This document shows, piece after piece, positions 36,714-45,227 of a DNA stretch of 62,839 nucleotides (its first letter is position 1; every line of letters starts with the position of its first letter). Both the position numbers and the translations under genes were made by a program. Source of the DNA: Bacillota bacterium (GTDB taxonomy: Bacteria > Bacillota > Bacilli > Alicyclobacillales > SLC66); the NCBI GenBank assembly GCA_021805735.1, contig JAJZEE010000004.1:1-62839 (forward strand). The letters are read 5' to 3'. The notes below the pieces were generated by a model, which saw nothing but the letters and a program-made list of their open reading frames with translations, made no database searches and was not told the DNA's origin.

Positions 36714-37436
36714 TTACCCCACCTCCCGCGCGAAAGTCGCCATACTCTCCGCATAGCTGCGGTCTGCGCGAAACAGCCCCGAAGTGCCCAGCACAAATCC
36801 ACTGCCGCCGCACAACCAAAGACGCTGCGCACGGTGTTCGTTTATCGCGCCGTCGATCCAGATGGGCAATGCCGGGTAGTGTCCGTGGATGGCCTCGACG
36901 AGCGGGTACACATTCTCATCAAACGGCTGTCCCGCAAACCCCGGCGGCACAGACATGCACAGCACATAATCCGGCGCCACAGCCGCAATCCTGTCCACTT
37001 CGGCGAGAGAGGTGAGCGCCAACCCCGTTTTCACTCCATGGTCCTGCAAAGTCGCCTTCAATCGCTCCGCCTGCACATGCGGCTCAAGATGAAACGCGAT
37101 TGCGTGCGGATGTTCGCCGACCAGTCGAGCGACGTAGTCCTCCGGATCGTCCACCATGAGATGAATGTCAATCGGCAGACGCGTCGCCTGACGGACCTTG
37201 GCAGCCAGATCGAGCGACAGCGCCAGATTGGGAACAAAGTGTCCATCCATGATGTCAATGTGCAGTCCGTCGATGCCCGCGTCCTCCAGTTGCCGGATCT
37301 CCTCGCCGATGCGCAACGGATCCGCGCACATCAGAGACGCGCTCAAGTACAACTTGCGGCCCGGCGACCACTCGCGCGCTGGCTGCGCTGACTCAGCCTC
37401 GTGTTCCGCCTCGTGTTCCGCATCACGCTTTGGCAC
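36714..37436 (-). CDS. rpe: Ribulose-phosphate 3-epimerase family protein
   Basis: TIM barrel of about 240 aa: LSASLMCADPLRIGEEI, GLHIDIMDGHFVPNLAL (catalytic Asp and metal site), DIHLMVDDPEDYV, and WIDGAINEH near the C-terminus where family members have D-G-G-I. An extra N-terminal tail of about 25 residues, with a small EHEAEHEAE repeat, precedes the fold. The GTG at 37436 follows GGGGGGAG and overlaps the permease gene by 14 nt. May be a D-allulose-6-P or other ketose-P epimerase variant rather than the housekeeping enzyme. Confidence 0.82.
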   Translation of the reverse strand: MPKRDAEHEAEHEAESAQPAREWSPGRKLYLSASLMCADPLRIGEEIRQLEDAGIDGLHIDIMDGHFVPNLALSLDLAAKVRQATRLPIDIHLMVDDPEDYVARLVGEHPHAIAFHLEPHVQAERLKATLQDHGVKTGLALTSLAEVDRIAAVAPDYVLCMSVPPGFAGQPFDENVYPLVEAIHGHYPALPIWIDGAINEHRAQRLWLCGGSGFVLGTSGLFRADRSYAESMATFAREVG

Positions 37437-38412
37437 TGGCTCTCCCCCCACGGGCAAACCACCGGACCAGATAGCCCTGGAATAGAATCACGACGATCAG
37501 GACACCGCCGATCGTGCCCGTTTCAATCACCGAGTTGATATTGGCCAGGCTGAAACTGTAGCTGACAAGCGTGATGACAAGCGTGGCAATCGCCGTGCCC
37601 CACACGCTCCCCTTGCCGCCAAAGATGCTTGTGCCTCCCAGGACGGCGATCGTGATCGCGGCCAGGTTGGCGGTCGCTCCGGCGTCCGGACGGGCTGTCA
37701 CCAGTCGCGAACTGTCCACCACGCCCGCGACGGCGGCCAGAAAGCCGGTGATCACATACGTCCACATGCGCACCTGCTTAACGTTGATCCCAGAGAGTAC
37801 GGCCGCCAGCTGGTTGGTGCCAGTCAGATACAGTTGCTGTCCGTACACCGTTTTGCTCAGCACAACCCACAGAAGCAGCGCCGCCGGAACATACAGCAGC
37901 ACAAACTGCGCCGGCAGGCCCCAGATCAACCCCTGGCCGATAAAGCTGTACGACGCCGGAAAAGCCGACACATCGATGCCGTCTGTCAGCAACAGCGCAA
38001 CGCCGCTAAACGCGTACATCGTTGCGAGCGTCGTAATAATGGCGGGAATCTTCACGCGCGTGACAAGCAAACCATTGACAAACCCCATGACGACGCCCGC
38101 AGCCAGTCCGGCGGCGACCGCCAGCAAAATGTTCACATGGCCTTGCGCGAGCAGACCCACAACGACCTGGGAAACGGCGTACATGGAACCGACCGACAGA
38201 TCGATGCCGCCGCCTCCGCCCAGAATGACAAGCGTCTCACCCAGGGCGATCAGACCGATCTCGACGCCAAACGTGATCATCGAGGACACGTTCTGGAGAC
38301 TGAGAATGCCTGGTTGCAGGATATTGGCGCCCACCACCGTGAAAACCAGCACGAGAATGAGGACACCGTAATTTTCACCGATCTTTCGAAACACCCCTGC
38401 GCCCCTACTCAT
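37423..38412 (-). CDS. Sugar ABC transporter permease (RbsC type, second)
   Basis: 329 aa, about nine to ten hydrophobic helices, with GGGGGIDLSVGSMYAVS and the later AAITIAVLGGTSIFGGKGSVWGT loops typical of BPD_transp_2 (ribose/rhamnose) permeases. ATG 38412 after GAGGTG; it overlaps the upstream permease stop by 8 nt. Forms a heterodimer with that permease, as in rhamnose (RhaP/RhaQ) importers. Confidence 0.87.
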   Translation of the reverse strand: MSRGAGVFRKIGENYGVLILVLVFTVVGANILQPGILSLQNVSSMITFGVEIGLIALGETLVILGGGGGIDLSVGSMYAVSQVVVGLLAQGHVNILLAVAAGLAAGVVMGFVNGLLVTRVKIPAIITTLATMYAFSGVALLLTDGIDVSAFPASYSFIGQGLIWGLPAQFVLLYVPAALLLWVVLSKTVYGQQLYLTGTNQLAAVLSGINVKQVRMWTYVITGFLAAVAGVVDSSRLVTARPDAGATANLAAITIAVLGGTSIFGGKGSVWGTAIATLVITLVSYSFSLANINSVIETGTIGGVLIVVILFQGYLVRWFARGGRASAKA

Positions 38413-39415
38413 GTGCAGCACCTCGCTGATTCAGCAAGCTCATGATGACCGCGATGATGATCATGGCGCCCGTCACAACCCCATTCCAGAACGGCTGGAT
38501 CTGAAACAGAATGACCCCGTCCGAAATGAGTTGCGTCAGGATCGCGCCTAACAGACTGCCGATCACCGTGCCGCGACCACCGAGGATGCTCGTTCCGCCG
38601 ATCACCACGGCCGCGATCACGTCGAGTTCAAAACCGCTCCCTGTCGTCGCCTGCACGAGCGGACTCTGACCGAGCGTCATGAGCGCCGCGATCGCCGTCA
38701 AAGCGCCAAGGAATACGTAGGCCATGTATTTGACCCGTTTGGTCGGCAGACCCAGTACACCCGCCGCCTCTTCATTGCTTCCGATCGCGTAGACGTGACG
38801 ACCCATCGGACGCCTGCGCAGCATATACGCCGCAACCAGGACGATCGCGACCGTCAGGACAAACGACCAGGGGATAACCCACAATTTGTCGAGCACAAAC
38901 CAGGTGGTGAGCGTCATCGGAATCGTGGAGATCCAGTTGCCGCCGAGCAGCGCGTACACGACGGCCCGCCAGATGCTCATCGTGCCCAGAGTCACGATGA
39001 TCGGCGGCAATTTGCGCGAAGCGATGAACCACGCATTGATGAGTCCAGCTATGGCGCCCGTGACAAGCGTCAACACTACGACGAGAGCGATGGGCCAGTT
39101 CTGTTCAAAGGCGAGACCGGCGACCGTAGCGGTAAGGCCCACAACGGAGCCGATCGACACGTCGATGCCGCCCATGACGATCACCATAGTCATGCCGATG
39201 GCGGGCACAGCCGTAATGGCTGCATTGACAAAAAGGCTGGTCAGGTTGGAGGAGGACCAGAAGTTGCCGTGCGAGCCGATCGCAATGATCACCACGACCG
39301 CCGCGACGATGATCAGGAGGATCGTTTCGTAGCGCACGCTGCGCTTCCCGGATTGCTGCGACTGATTGACCGACAGAGTCCCTGTGCTCTGTGTTGCGAT
39401 AGCAAGTGGTTTCAT
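38405..39415 (-). CDS. Sugar ABC transporter permease (RbsC type, first)
   Basis: 336-aa BPD_transp_2 permease with VMGGIDVSIGSVVGL and VIAAVVIGGTSILGGRGTVIGS loops. The start ATGA overlaps the ATPase stop. Translationally coupled partner of the next gene; together the transmembrane channel of the importer. Confidence 0.87.
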   Translation of the reverse strand: MKPLAIATQSTGTLSVNQSQQSGKRSVRYETILLIIVAAVVVIIAIGSHGNFWSSSNLTSLFVNAAITAVPAIGMTMVIVMGGIDVSIGSVVGLTATVAGLAFEQNWPIALVVVLTLVTGAIAGLINAWFIASRKLPPIIVTLGTMSIWRAVVYALLGGNWISTIPMTLTTWFVLDKLWVIPWSFVLTVAIVLVAAYMLRRRPMGRHVYAIGSNEEAAGVLGLPTKRVKYMAYVFLGALTAIAALMTLGQSPLVQATTGSGFELDVIAAVVIGGTSILGGRGTVIGSLLGAILTQLISDGVILFQIQPFWNGVVTGAMIIIAVIMSLLNQRGAAHE

Positions 39416-40938
39416 TGCGCCTCCTCCTGCGCGGGCATGCCGATCGCGGCCCCCAGAATGTCTTCGGCCAGCGCGTCGGTCACTTCCTCATACGACGCAA
39501 CGATCGACCCGCGATTCATGACCATAATGCGCGAACTCACTGCCAACACTTCCGGCAGATCCGAAGAAATGACGATGATGGCGAGCCCCTGTTCCGCCAA
39601 ACTGCGGATCAGATCGTGGATGTCTCGCTTTGTCACCACATCGATCCCGCGAGTCGGTTCGTCGAGAATCGCAACCGTCAGATTTTCCGCCATCCAGCGA
39701 GCGATCATGACCTTTTGCTGCCCGCCGCCAGAGAGACTGATGATCGAGTCGCTGGGCGCGCCCATTTTGATATTGAGCTCAGTGCGAAAGCGATTCACAA
39801 CTTTGGCGACTTCCCGCCAGCGGATATTGGAAAGGGGCCCTGCAAGCCGTGGAAGCACAGTGCTGACAAGGTTGCTTGAGATCGACTGAAACGAGAATAT
39901 ACCCTGCAATTTGCGATCCTCAGGCAGATAGCCAATGCCCTGCGCAATCGCCTGACGCGGAGAGCGGATGCGCACTTCTTGCCCCCGCAGCCGCACGGTG
40001 CCGGATTTTGGCCGCAGATAGCCAAATAGACTCAGCGCCACTTCGGATCGTCCTGCGCCCACCTGGCCATAGAGGCCGAGCACTTCCCCCTGACGAACAG
40101 CGAATGACACGTTCGCGTACAGAGGATCAAGCGTGAGCTGCTCCACCTCAAGCACTGGTGGTTCTTCGGATTGCACGGACAGCTTGCGCTCCCTGGGCGC
40201 CGCATAGTCGCGAGTCGCCTTTCCAGCCATCAGAGCCAGCAGGCGTTCCGGTTCGAGTTCCGAGCGGTCCGTATGGCCCACCACCCGCCCATCCGTCAGC
40301 ACGGTCGCTTCATCCGCGATCACCAGAAGCTCCTCAAGACGATGTGAAATATAGACGACGGCTTTTCCGGACTGTCGCAAAAATGTGATCACATTAAACA
40401 GATGATCCGTCTCCGCACCGGACAAAATGGAAGTCGGTTCATCAAACATGATCAGCCGCGAGTCGTAGACAAGCGCCTGCGCGATCAGCACAAGCTGCTG
40501 ATACCCGAGGCGCAGTTTGCTGATCGAAACGGGCAGAATGTCTGGGTCGAGTCCCAGGCTCTCAAAGATCGGCAACGCCTTTTCACGCATGGCCGCCGTG
40601 TCAAAGTTGCCGAACCGGTCGAGAATGGGGTGGCCGATGAAGATATTTTCCAAAACGGATAAGTGTGGAAAGATAAGGGGTTCCTGATACACGCAGGAAA
40701 ATCCCAGTCGCCTTGCTTCTTAAGGCATCGAGACCGCCACGTCTTTGCCATCGAGCACGATCTGTCCGGAATCCGGCTGCAGCACGCCCATGATAATTTT
40801 GATCAGTGTGGACTTGCCCGCCCCGTTCTCTCCGACAATCGCATGCACGCGCCCGGCGCTCAGTTCAATGCTCGCGTTGCTCAGAGCCTGCGTACCGCCA
40901 AACGCCTTGCTGATGTTCTGCAATGCCAGCAAACTCAT
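39412..40938 (-). pseudogene. Sugar ABC transporter ATPase (RbsA/RhaT type) with in-frame stop
   Basis: Two-domain sugar ATPase split by one in-frame TAA (40720-40722). The 5' part from ATG 40938 has the first Walker A (GENGAGKSTLIK) and ends ...VAVSMP-stop. Reading on in the same frame gives EARRLGFSC then VYQEPLIFPHLSV, which is exactly how intact RbsA proteins continue (A...G...VYQE). The remainder is complete: LIMFDEPTS, the second domain with GQVGAGRSEV, the signature LSGGGQQKVMIARW, ILDEPTRGIDV. Nothing else is damaged, so the lesion is recent, a sequencing error, or read through. A GTG at 40692 could restart translation but lacks a ribosome site. Without the first ATPase half the importer should be weak or dead. 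Confidence 0.82.
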
Positions 40939-40960
40939 GCGCATCCCCATCCCCATGTAG

Positions 40961-40990
40961 GCAGCACGCCCGGAGATCCGGGCGTGCTGC
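40961..40990 (-). terminator. Hairpin between binding-protein and ATPase genes
   Basis: Perfect 13-bp GC-rich stem (40961-40973 with 40978-40990), 4-nt loop, immediately after the binding protein stop. No T-tract, so it probably protects the upstream mRNA 3' end or attenuates downstream expression. Confidence 0.6.
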
Positions 40991-40999
40991 ACGCAAGCA

Positions 41000-41992
41000 T
41001 CAGAAGTTCAAGCCGATGTTCGATTTGTCGATGATCAGCGGAGGCCCAAGCAGGAGCATTTTCCGACTTGGGAAGTATTCAATCCGACCGAGGCCGGGAA
41101 CGTTGTTCCAAGTCTTGAACTTGTGGTGTTCGAGGACCTGCAGCACGCCCCACACCGTCAGATACCCTAGCTGTACAGGATTCCAGAGAACGGCCTGCTT
41201 GATCACGCCGTCATTGACATACGGACGGATGGTGTTTGGATCGCTGACGCCTGTGACTGCGATCTGCTTTTGTTTGCCTGCTTCGATCACAGCCTGCGCT
41301 TCTCCCGGCGGAATGGTGGAAGCCACGCCGATAAAGCCTTTCAGATTCGGATAGGCGGCGATCATGCGGCTGGCAATCTGCGTGGCGCCAGTCACGCTTT
41401 CACCCGCGTACTGAATGGGCAACAGTTTGATCTTTGGATATTTTTTCAGGCGAATCTCCATGTATTTGATCCATGTATTGAGGTTGGTGGCCGTTGGGCC
41501 GGCTGAAATGATCGCCAACTGTCCGCTGCCGTGCATTTGCTTTGCAATGATATCCACGGCGTCGAAGCCGATGGCCTGACTGCGGGCCTGCTCGACCCAG
41601 AGTTGGTTCAGCGGACTGGACACGTTTGAGTCGGAAGCGTAAAACACGATCTTCTGGTGTCTTGCCTTGGCAACCAGAGGATTCAACGCAGTCGGACTGT
41701 TGGCCGATACCCCAACCGCATCGACATGCTGGTTGATCAGACTGGTGACATACTCCGCCTGACCGGACACAGACGCTGTCGTCGGTCCTTCGTAGATAAA
41801 ATTGACGCCAAACCGTTTTGCAGCCTGCTGTCCGCCGACTTGCATCGCGGTGAAATACGGGATACCCACGAGTTTTGGCACAAACGCGATAGAATACTTA
41901 CGCGGCGCCGCGTAGGAAGCAGTACTCAGAAGCCCTGTGACCATTCCGGCCGCCATCAGCGTCATGGCAATCTTTGCGAAGCGTCCTTTCAC
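41000..41992 (-). CDS. Rhamnose/ribose ABC transporter substrate-binding protein
   Basis: 330 aa from GTG 41992 (AAGGGGG 7 nt upstream; the frame extends to 42055). Signal peptide with a cleavage site near SYA-APR and no lipobox. The mature Peripla_BP_4 fold starts KYSIAFVPKLVGIPYFTAMQ and continues with INQHVDAVGVSANSP and FIGVASTIPPGEAQAV, close to RhaS/LsrB-like proteins. First gene of the import/catabolic operon and expected to be its most abundant product. Confidence 0.85.
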   Translation of the reverse strand: MKGRFAKIAMTLMAAGMVTGLLSTASYAAPRKYSIAFVPKLVGIPYFTAMQVGGQQAAKRFGVNFIYEGPTTASVSGQAEYVTSLINQHVDAVGVSANSPTALNPLVAKARHQKIVFYASDSNVSSPLNQLWVEQARSQAIGFDAVDIIAKQMHGSGQLAIISAGPTATNLNTWIKYMEIRLKKYPKIKLLPIQYAGESVTGATQIASRMIAAYPNLKGFIGVASTIPPGEAQAVIEAGKQKQIAVTGVSDPNTIRPYVNDGVIKQAVLWNPVQLGYLTVWGVLQVLEHHKFKTWNNVPGLGRIEYFPSRKMLLLGPPLIIDKSNIGLNF

Positions 41993-42161
41993 TCCAATGC
42001 CCCCTTCTTGTATACGTTCATCAGGCATAGCCACTTGCGCAGGTCGTCGAGGCACATCTACGAAAACCGTTCAATCCCACCCTTCCAACACGCCTTAGAA
42101 CGACCCTGCTCCCCTGAGAAGATGGAGATCGATCCGATCCTCCCATTCAGACAAAATAAAA

Positions 42162-42236
42162 TATAATTCAACCGAAACCAAACGCCGTGTATCCGGTTTC
42201 AGTTGAATTATACAGACTAACCTCCCGATCAATCAA
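42162..42236 (-). promoter_or_regulatory. Promoter and operator of the rhamnose import operon
   Basis: Minus strand -35 TTGATT (42231-42236), 18-bp spacer, -10 TATAAT (42207-42212). An 18-bp inverted repeat with one mismatch (42162-42179 and 42195-42212; TATAATTCAACCGAAACC type) overlaps the -10 and start site. A related half-site lies before the DeoR gene, which supports DeoR control. The surrounding 42056-42371 gap is otherwise empty. Confidence 0.65.
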
Positions 42237-42371
42237 GAGGTTAGCGATATTTTTATGTGGTAATGTGTTTTAACTTGGGTTATGATCACACAATGCTTTG
42301 TTTCTGTTGGGGGAATTGTCGAAGTGGGGAGGACCGCATCGAAACGAAGCGTTGCACCCGCCAGTCAGCGC

Positions 42372-43340
42372 TTACACGCCCCGGCATCCAAAGCTCCGCA
42401 GCACGTCAGCCAGCGTCTGCCGCATCGGCAGACCAGGACGCCAACCGAGCTCTCGGCGAATCTTGGCGGCGCTTCCGACCAGCGCAGGCACTTCTACCGG
42501 GCGAAACTTCGCTTCGTTCACCCGCACATCCACGCGCAGGCCGCTGACGGCGATCATCATATCGAGCAGAGCGCGCACCGACAGCCCCTTTCCACTGCAC
42601 ACGTTGTACACGTCTCCGGCGCGCCCTCCCTGCAGGAGCGCCACGTACGCGCGGACAATGTCGCGGACGTCAGTAAAGTCGCGGACCGCCTCAAGATTGC
42701 CCACAGACAGCGTCGGCTCATGCTCTCCCCGGCTGATCGCGGCCAGTTGTTCGGCAAAGTCCGTCACCACAAAGCCCACCCGTTGTCCAGGTCCGATGTG
42801 ATTGAAGGGACGCGCATGAACCACGGAAAGCGAATACGCCGCATAAAACTGGCGCGCCAGCAGCCAGACCGCATACTTGGACAATGCGTACGGATTCGCG
42901 GGCATACACAAGGAGTCTTCATCGAGAGTTTCGGAACCGGACTCTGAGCCCCTGGACGGACTCGCGTACTCTTCTGCCGATCCGATCGTAAGCACACGGC
43001 AGCGGGGTGCAACATCGCGAATCGCGCCGAGCAGATTCGCAGTGCCCGCGAGGTTCGCGGCCATCGTCTCACCCGGCCTCTGCCAAGACTCAGCAACCGA
43101 ACTCTGCGCCGCCAAGTGAATCACGGCGTCCGGCGACACATCACGCAGCATATGCAAGACTGCCGTTTCATCGCGCAGATCGCAGGTCACGCCTGGGGCC
43201 ACGCCAACAGGCGTGACCCCGCGCTGACCCAGTGTATGTTCCACCGCCTCATAGCCGGCGCGCCGTAGCGCAGCGACCAGATGATCGCCGACAAATCCTC
43301 CGGCGCCCGTCACCAACACCCTGTTCCCCACACCCGTCAT
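42372..43340 (-). CDS. NAD(P)-dependent nucleotide-sugar reductase (RMD/RmlD-like)
   Basis: About 322 aa from ATG 43340 (AAGGTG upstream). Extended SDR: VLVTGAGGFVGDHLV, HLAAQSSV, the catalytic pair in YALSKYA, and VVHARPFNHIGPGQ as in GDP-4-keto-6-deoxy-D-mannose reductase and dTDP-4-keto enzymes. At the end of an rmlA-rmlC-rmlB cluster that lacks a canonical rmlD, it most likely performs the final reduction to dTDP-L-rhamnose, or makes a related 6-deoxyhexose. Confidence 0.75.
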   Translation of the reverse strand: MTGVGNRVLVTGAGGFVGDHLVAALRRAGYEAVEHTLGQRGVTPVGVAPGVTCDLRDETAVLHMLRDVSPDAVIHLAAQSSVAESWQRPGETMAANLAGTANLLGAIRDVAPRCRVLTIGSAEEYASPSRGSESGSETLDEDSLCMPANPYALSKYAVWLLARQFYAAYSLSVVHARPFNHIGPGQRVGFVVTDFAEQLAAISRGEHEPTLSVGNLEAVRDFTDVRDIVRAYVALLQGGRAGDVYNVCSGKGLSVRALLDMMIAVSGLRVDVRVNEAKFRPVEVPALVGSAAKIRRELGWRPGLPMRQTLADVLRSFGCRGV

Positions 43341-43396
43341 CGGTTCACCTTCCATTTGACACGTCGCAGACGATCCCCTCATAAGTTGAACGCCAG

Positions 43397-43531
43397 CTAT
43401 CCACACGTACGATGGCTGGACCTCGCCAAAGAGCGCCCATCGGACTGCAAATGCCGTGTTACCTCATCCAGCGCCGCGTCTCCAGACAGTGATTGGGCGA
43501 GTGCCTTCATGAGCGTGTCCTGTCCTGGCAT
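43397..43531 (-). CDS. Small hypothetical ORF, related to 55042-55143
   Basis: 44-residue frame starting MPGQDTLMKALAQSLSG, after AGAGGTGG, in the gap between rmlB and the reductase gene. Its first 16 codons, start region and upstream TATAT/TATAC promoter-like sequence recur at about 55042-55195 (VARQDTLMKALASSLSG). Recurrence suggests a real but truncated gene family; no function recognised. Confidence 0.4.
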   Translation of the reverse strand: MPGQDTLMKALAQSLSGDAALDEVTRHLQSDGRSLARSSHRTCG

Positions 43532-43622
43532 TGCGCCACCTCTTTGACTGTAGTATATCGCGCTTGCCTACGGTTGCCAATCATTGCACCTAAGACCCCG
43601 TCCGCGCCCACCCTACTGCCGC

Positions 43623-44630
43623 CTACAACCCAACCCCATACTGGCGCTCATAATACTCCCGATAAGCGCCCGACAGGATGCCCTCCCACCACTGCCGATG
43701 CGCGACATACCACGCGACCGTTTCCGCCAGCCCGCGCTCCAGATCATACGCGGGCGTCCAGCCCAATTCGCGTTTCATCTTCGAGGCGTCGATGGCGTAA
43801 CGCCGATCATGCCCTGGCCTGTCTTTGACAAACGTGATCAGCGACTCGTCACGACCCATGAAGCGGAGAATCATCTTTACAATCTCCAGATTGGTCCGTT
43901 CATTGTGGCCGCCGATGTTATACACCTCTCCGACCGCGCCCTCGCGCAGCACAGCCTCAAGAGCGCTGCAGTGATCCGCTACGTGCAGCCAGTCGCGCAC
44001 GTTGCCGCCGTCGCCATAGACCGGCAGCGCACGCCCCTCCAGCGCGTGGATGATCATCAGCGGGATCAGTTTCTCCGGAAATTGATACGGTCCGTAGTTG
44101 TTCGAGCAGCGCGTGATGACCACCGGCAGGCCGTATGTCTCACAATACGCCCGCGCCAATAAGTCCGATCCAGCTTTTGACGCGCTGTAGGGGCTATTTG
44201 GCGCCAGGCAGGATTCCTCAGTAAAATATCCAGTGGCGCCCAGACTGCCATAGACTTCATCGGTCGACACGTGGACAAACTTCTGCACCCCGCACTCCCG
44301 CGCCGCTTCCAGAAGCACCCGCGTTCCCTCGATATTCGTCCGAACAAACGGCGCGCTCGTCGCAATGGAGCGATCCACATGGCTCTCCGCCGCAAAATGA
44401 ACGACAGCATCGGCGCCAGCCATCGCCTTTGTCACCGCGTCCGCGTCACAGATGTCGCCCCTGATAAACGCGTGGCGCCCTGCGAGTCCTTCCAGATCGC
44501 CCAGATTCACCAGATTTCCGGCGTATGTAAGCGCGTCAAACGTCACCACTTCCACATTCGGGCGGGCAACCATCCTGCGGACAAAGTTGCTCCCGATAAA
44601 CCCCGCGCCTCCCGTGACAAATATGCGCAT
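43623..44630 (-). CDS. rmlB: dTDP-glucose 4,6-dehydratase
   Basis: 335 aa from ATG 44630 (GGAGG 7 nt upstream; a GTG one codon earlier is also open). Extended SDR: FVTGGAGFIGSNFV, HFAAESHVDRSI, STDEVYGSLG, the catalytic YSASKAGSD and VITRCSNNYGPYQFPEKLIPL. Converts dTDP-glucose to dTDP-4-keto-6-deoxyglucose. Part of the minus-strand rmlA-rmlC-rmlB cluster. An internal piece of a paralogue is found at 58084-58545. Confidence 0.95.
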   Translation of the reverse strand: MRIFVTGGAGFIGSNFVRRMVARPNVEVVTFDALTYAGNLVNLGDLEGLAGRHAFIRGDICDADAVTKAMAGADAVVHFAAESHVDRSIATSAPFVRTNIEGTRVLLEAARECGVQKFVHVSTDEVYGSLGATGYFTEESCLAPNSPYSASKAGSDLLARAYCETYGLPVVITRCSNNYGPYQFPEKLIPLMIIHALEGRALPVYGDGGNVRDWLHVADHCSALEAVLREGAVGEVYNIGGHNERTNLEIVKMILRFMGRDESLITFVKDRPGHDRRYAIDASKMKRELGWTPAYDLERGLAETVAWYVAHRQWWEGILSGAYREYYERQYGVGL

Positions 44631-44697
44631 CACTTAACCTCCACATCTCAAAGTACACGCCGCCCGCGCGACTCCGCGATCAGCAGCGTACGGCGCT

Positions 44698-45153
44698 CTA
44701 CCGATTGCGTGTGGTCCAGTCGAATCCGATCAAGGGATCGTTCCAGGGAATCCGCTTCTCGTCCGGATCTGCGGGATCGTATGATTTCGTGGTGAAATAC
44801 ATGATGACGGCGGGTTCCTGCCCCAGCACGCGATAGCCGTGAGCGACGCCAATCGGGATCAACAGCAGGAGCGGGTTGTCCTCCCCCATGTACACGACTT
44901 GCGTCTCTCCCTTGGTCGCTGACTCATCCCGAAAGTCAAAGAGAACAACCTGCGCGTTGCCGGAGGGAAAGAACCACAGATCGTCCTGTTTTTCGTGATA
45001 GTGAAACGCTTTGATCACGCCCGGATATGACTTGGAAAACGATGCCTGTCCAAAACGAGACAGCAACTGATCATCATCCCGCAACACTTCCATGAAAAAG
45101 CCGCGATCATCGCAGTGACGAATCAACTTCTTAATCACAACGCCTTCTATCAT
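44698..45153 (-). CDS. rmlC: dTDP-4-dehydrorhamnose 3,5-epimerase family protein
   Basis: 151-aa cupin, shorter than classical RmlC (about 180). The catalytic-type HYHEKQDDLWFFPSGNAQVVLFDFR and IPIGVAHGYRVLG segments are present, as is the N-terminal RHCDDRGFFMEVLR. Between rmlA and rmlB, it most likely epimerises the 4-keto sugar; a sugar 3,4-ketoisomerase of related fold is an alternative. Confidence 0.8.
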   Translation of the reverse strand: MIEGVVIKKLIRHCDDRGFFMEVLRDDDQLLSRFGQASFSKSYPGVIKAFHYHEKQDDLWFFPSGNAQVVLFDFRDESATKGETQVVYMGEDNPLLLLIPIGVAHGYRVLGQEPAVIMYFTTKSYDPADPDEKRIPWNDPLIGFDWTTRNR

Positions 45154-45227
45154 ACTGTCGATATCCCCTCACCGTTGCCGTTCTCTGGGCCGCATGGTTC
45201 ATCGTGTCTTGCACTTTCAAACTTGCG

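Noticed and set aside
37360-37430. Repeat encoding EHEAEHEAE at the epimerase N-terminus considered as a mobile repeat
   Set aside because: Only two short units within a coding tail; ordinary slippage.
38795-39889. Plus-strand open frame of 364 codons opposite the permease and ATPase genes
   Set aside because: Asp/Arg-rich antisense frame; the minus-strand genes are certain.
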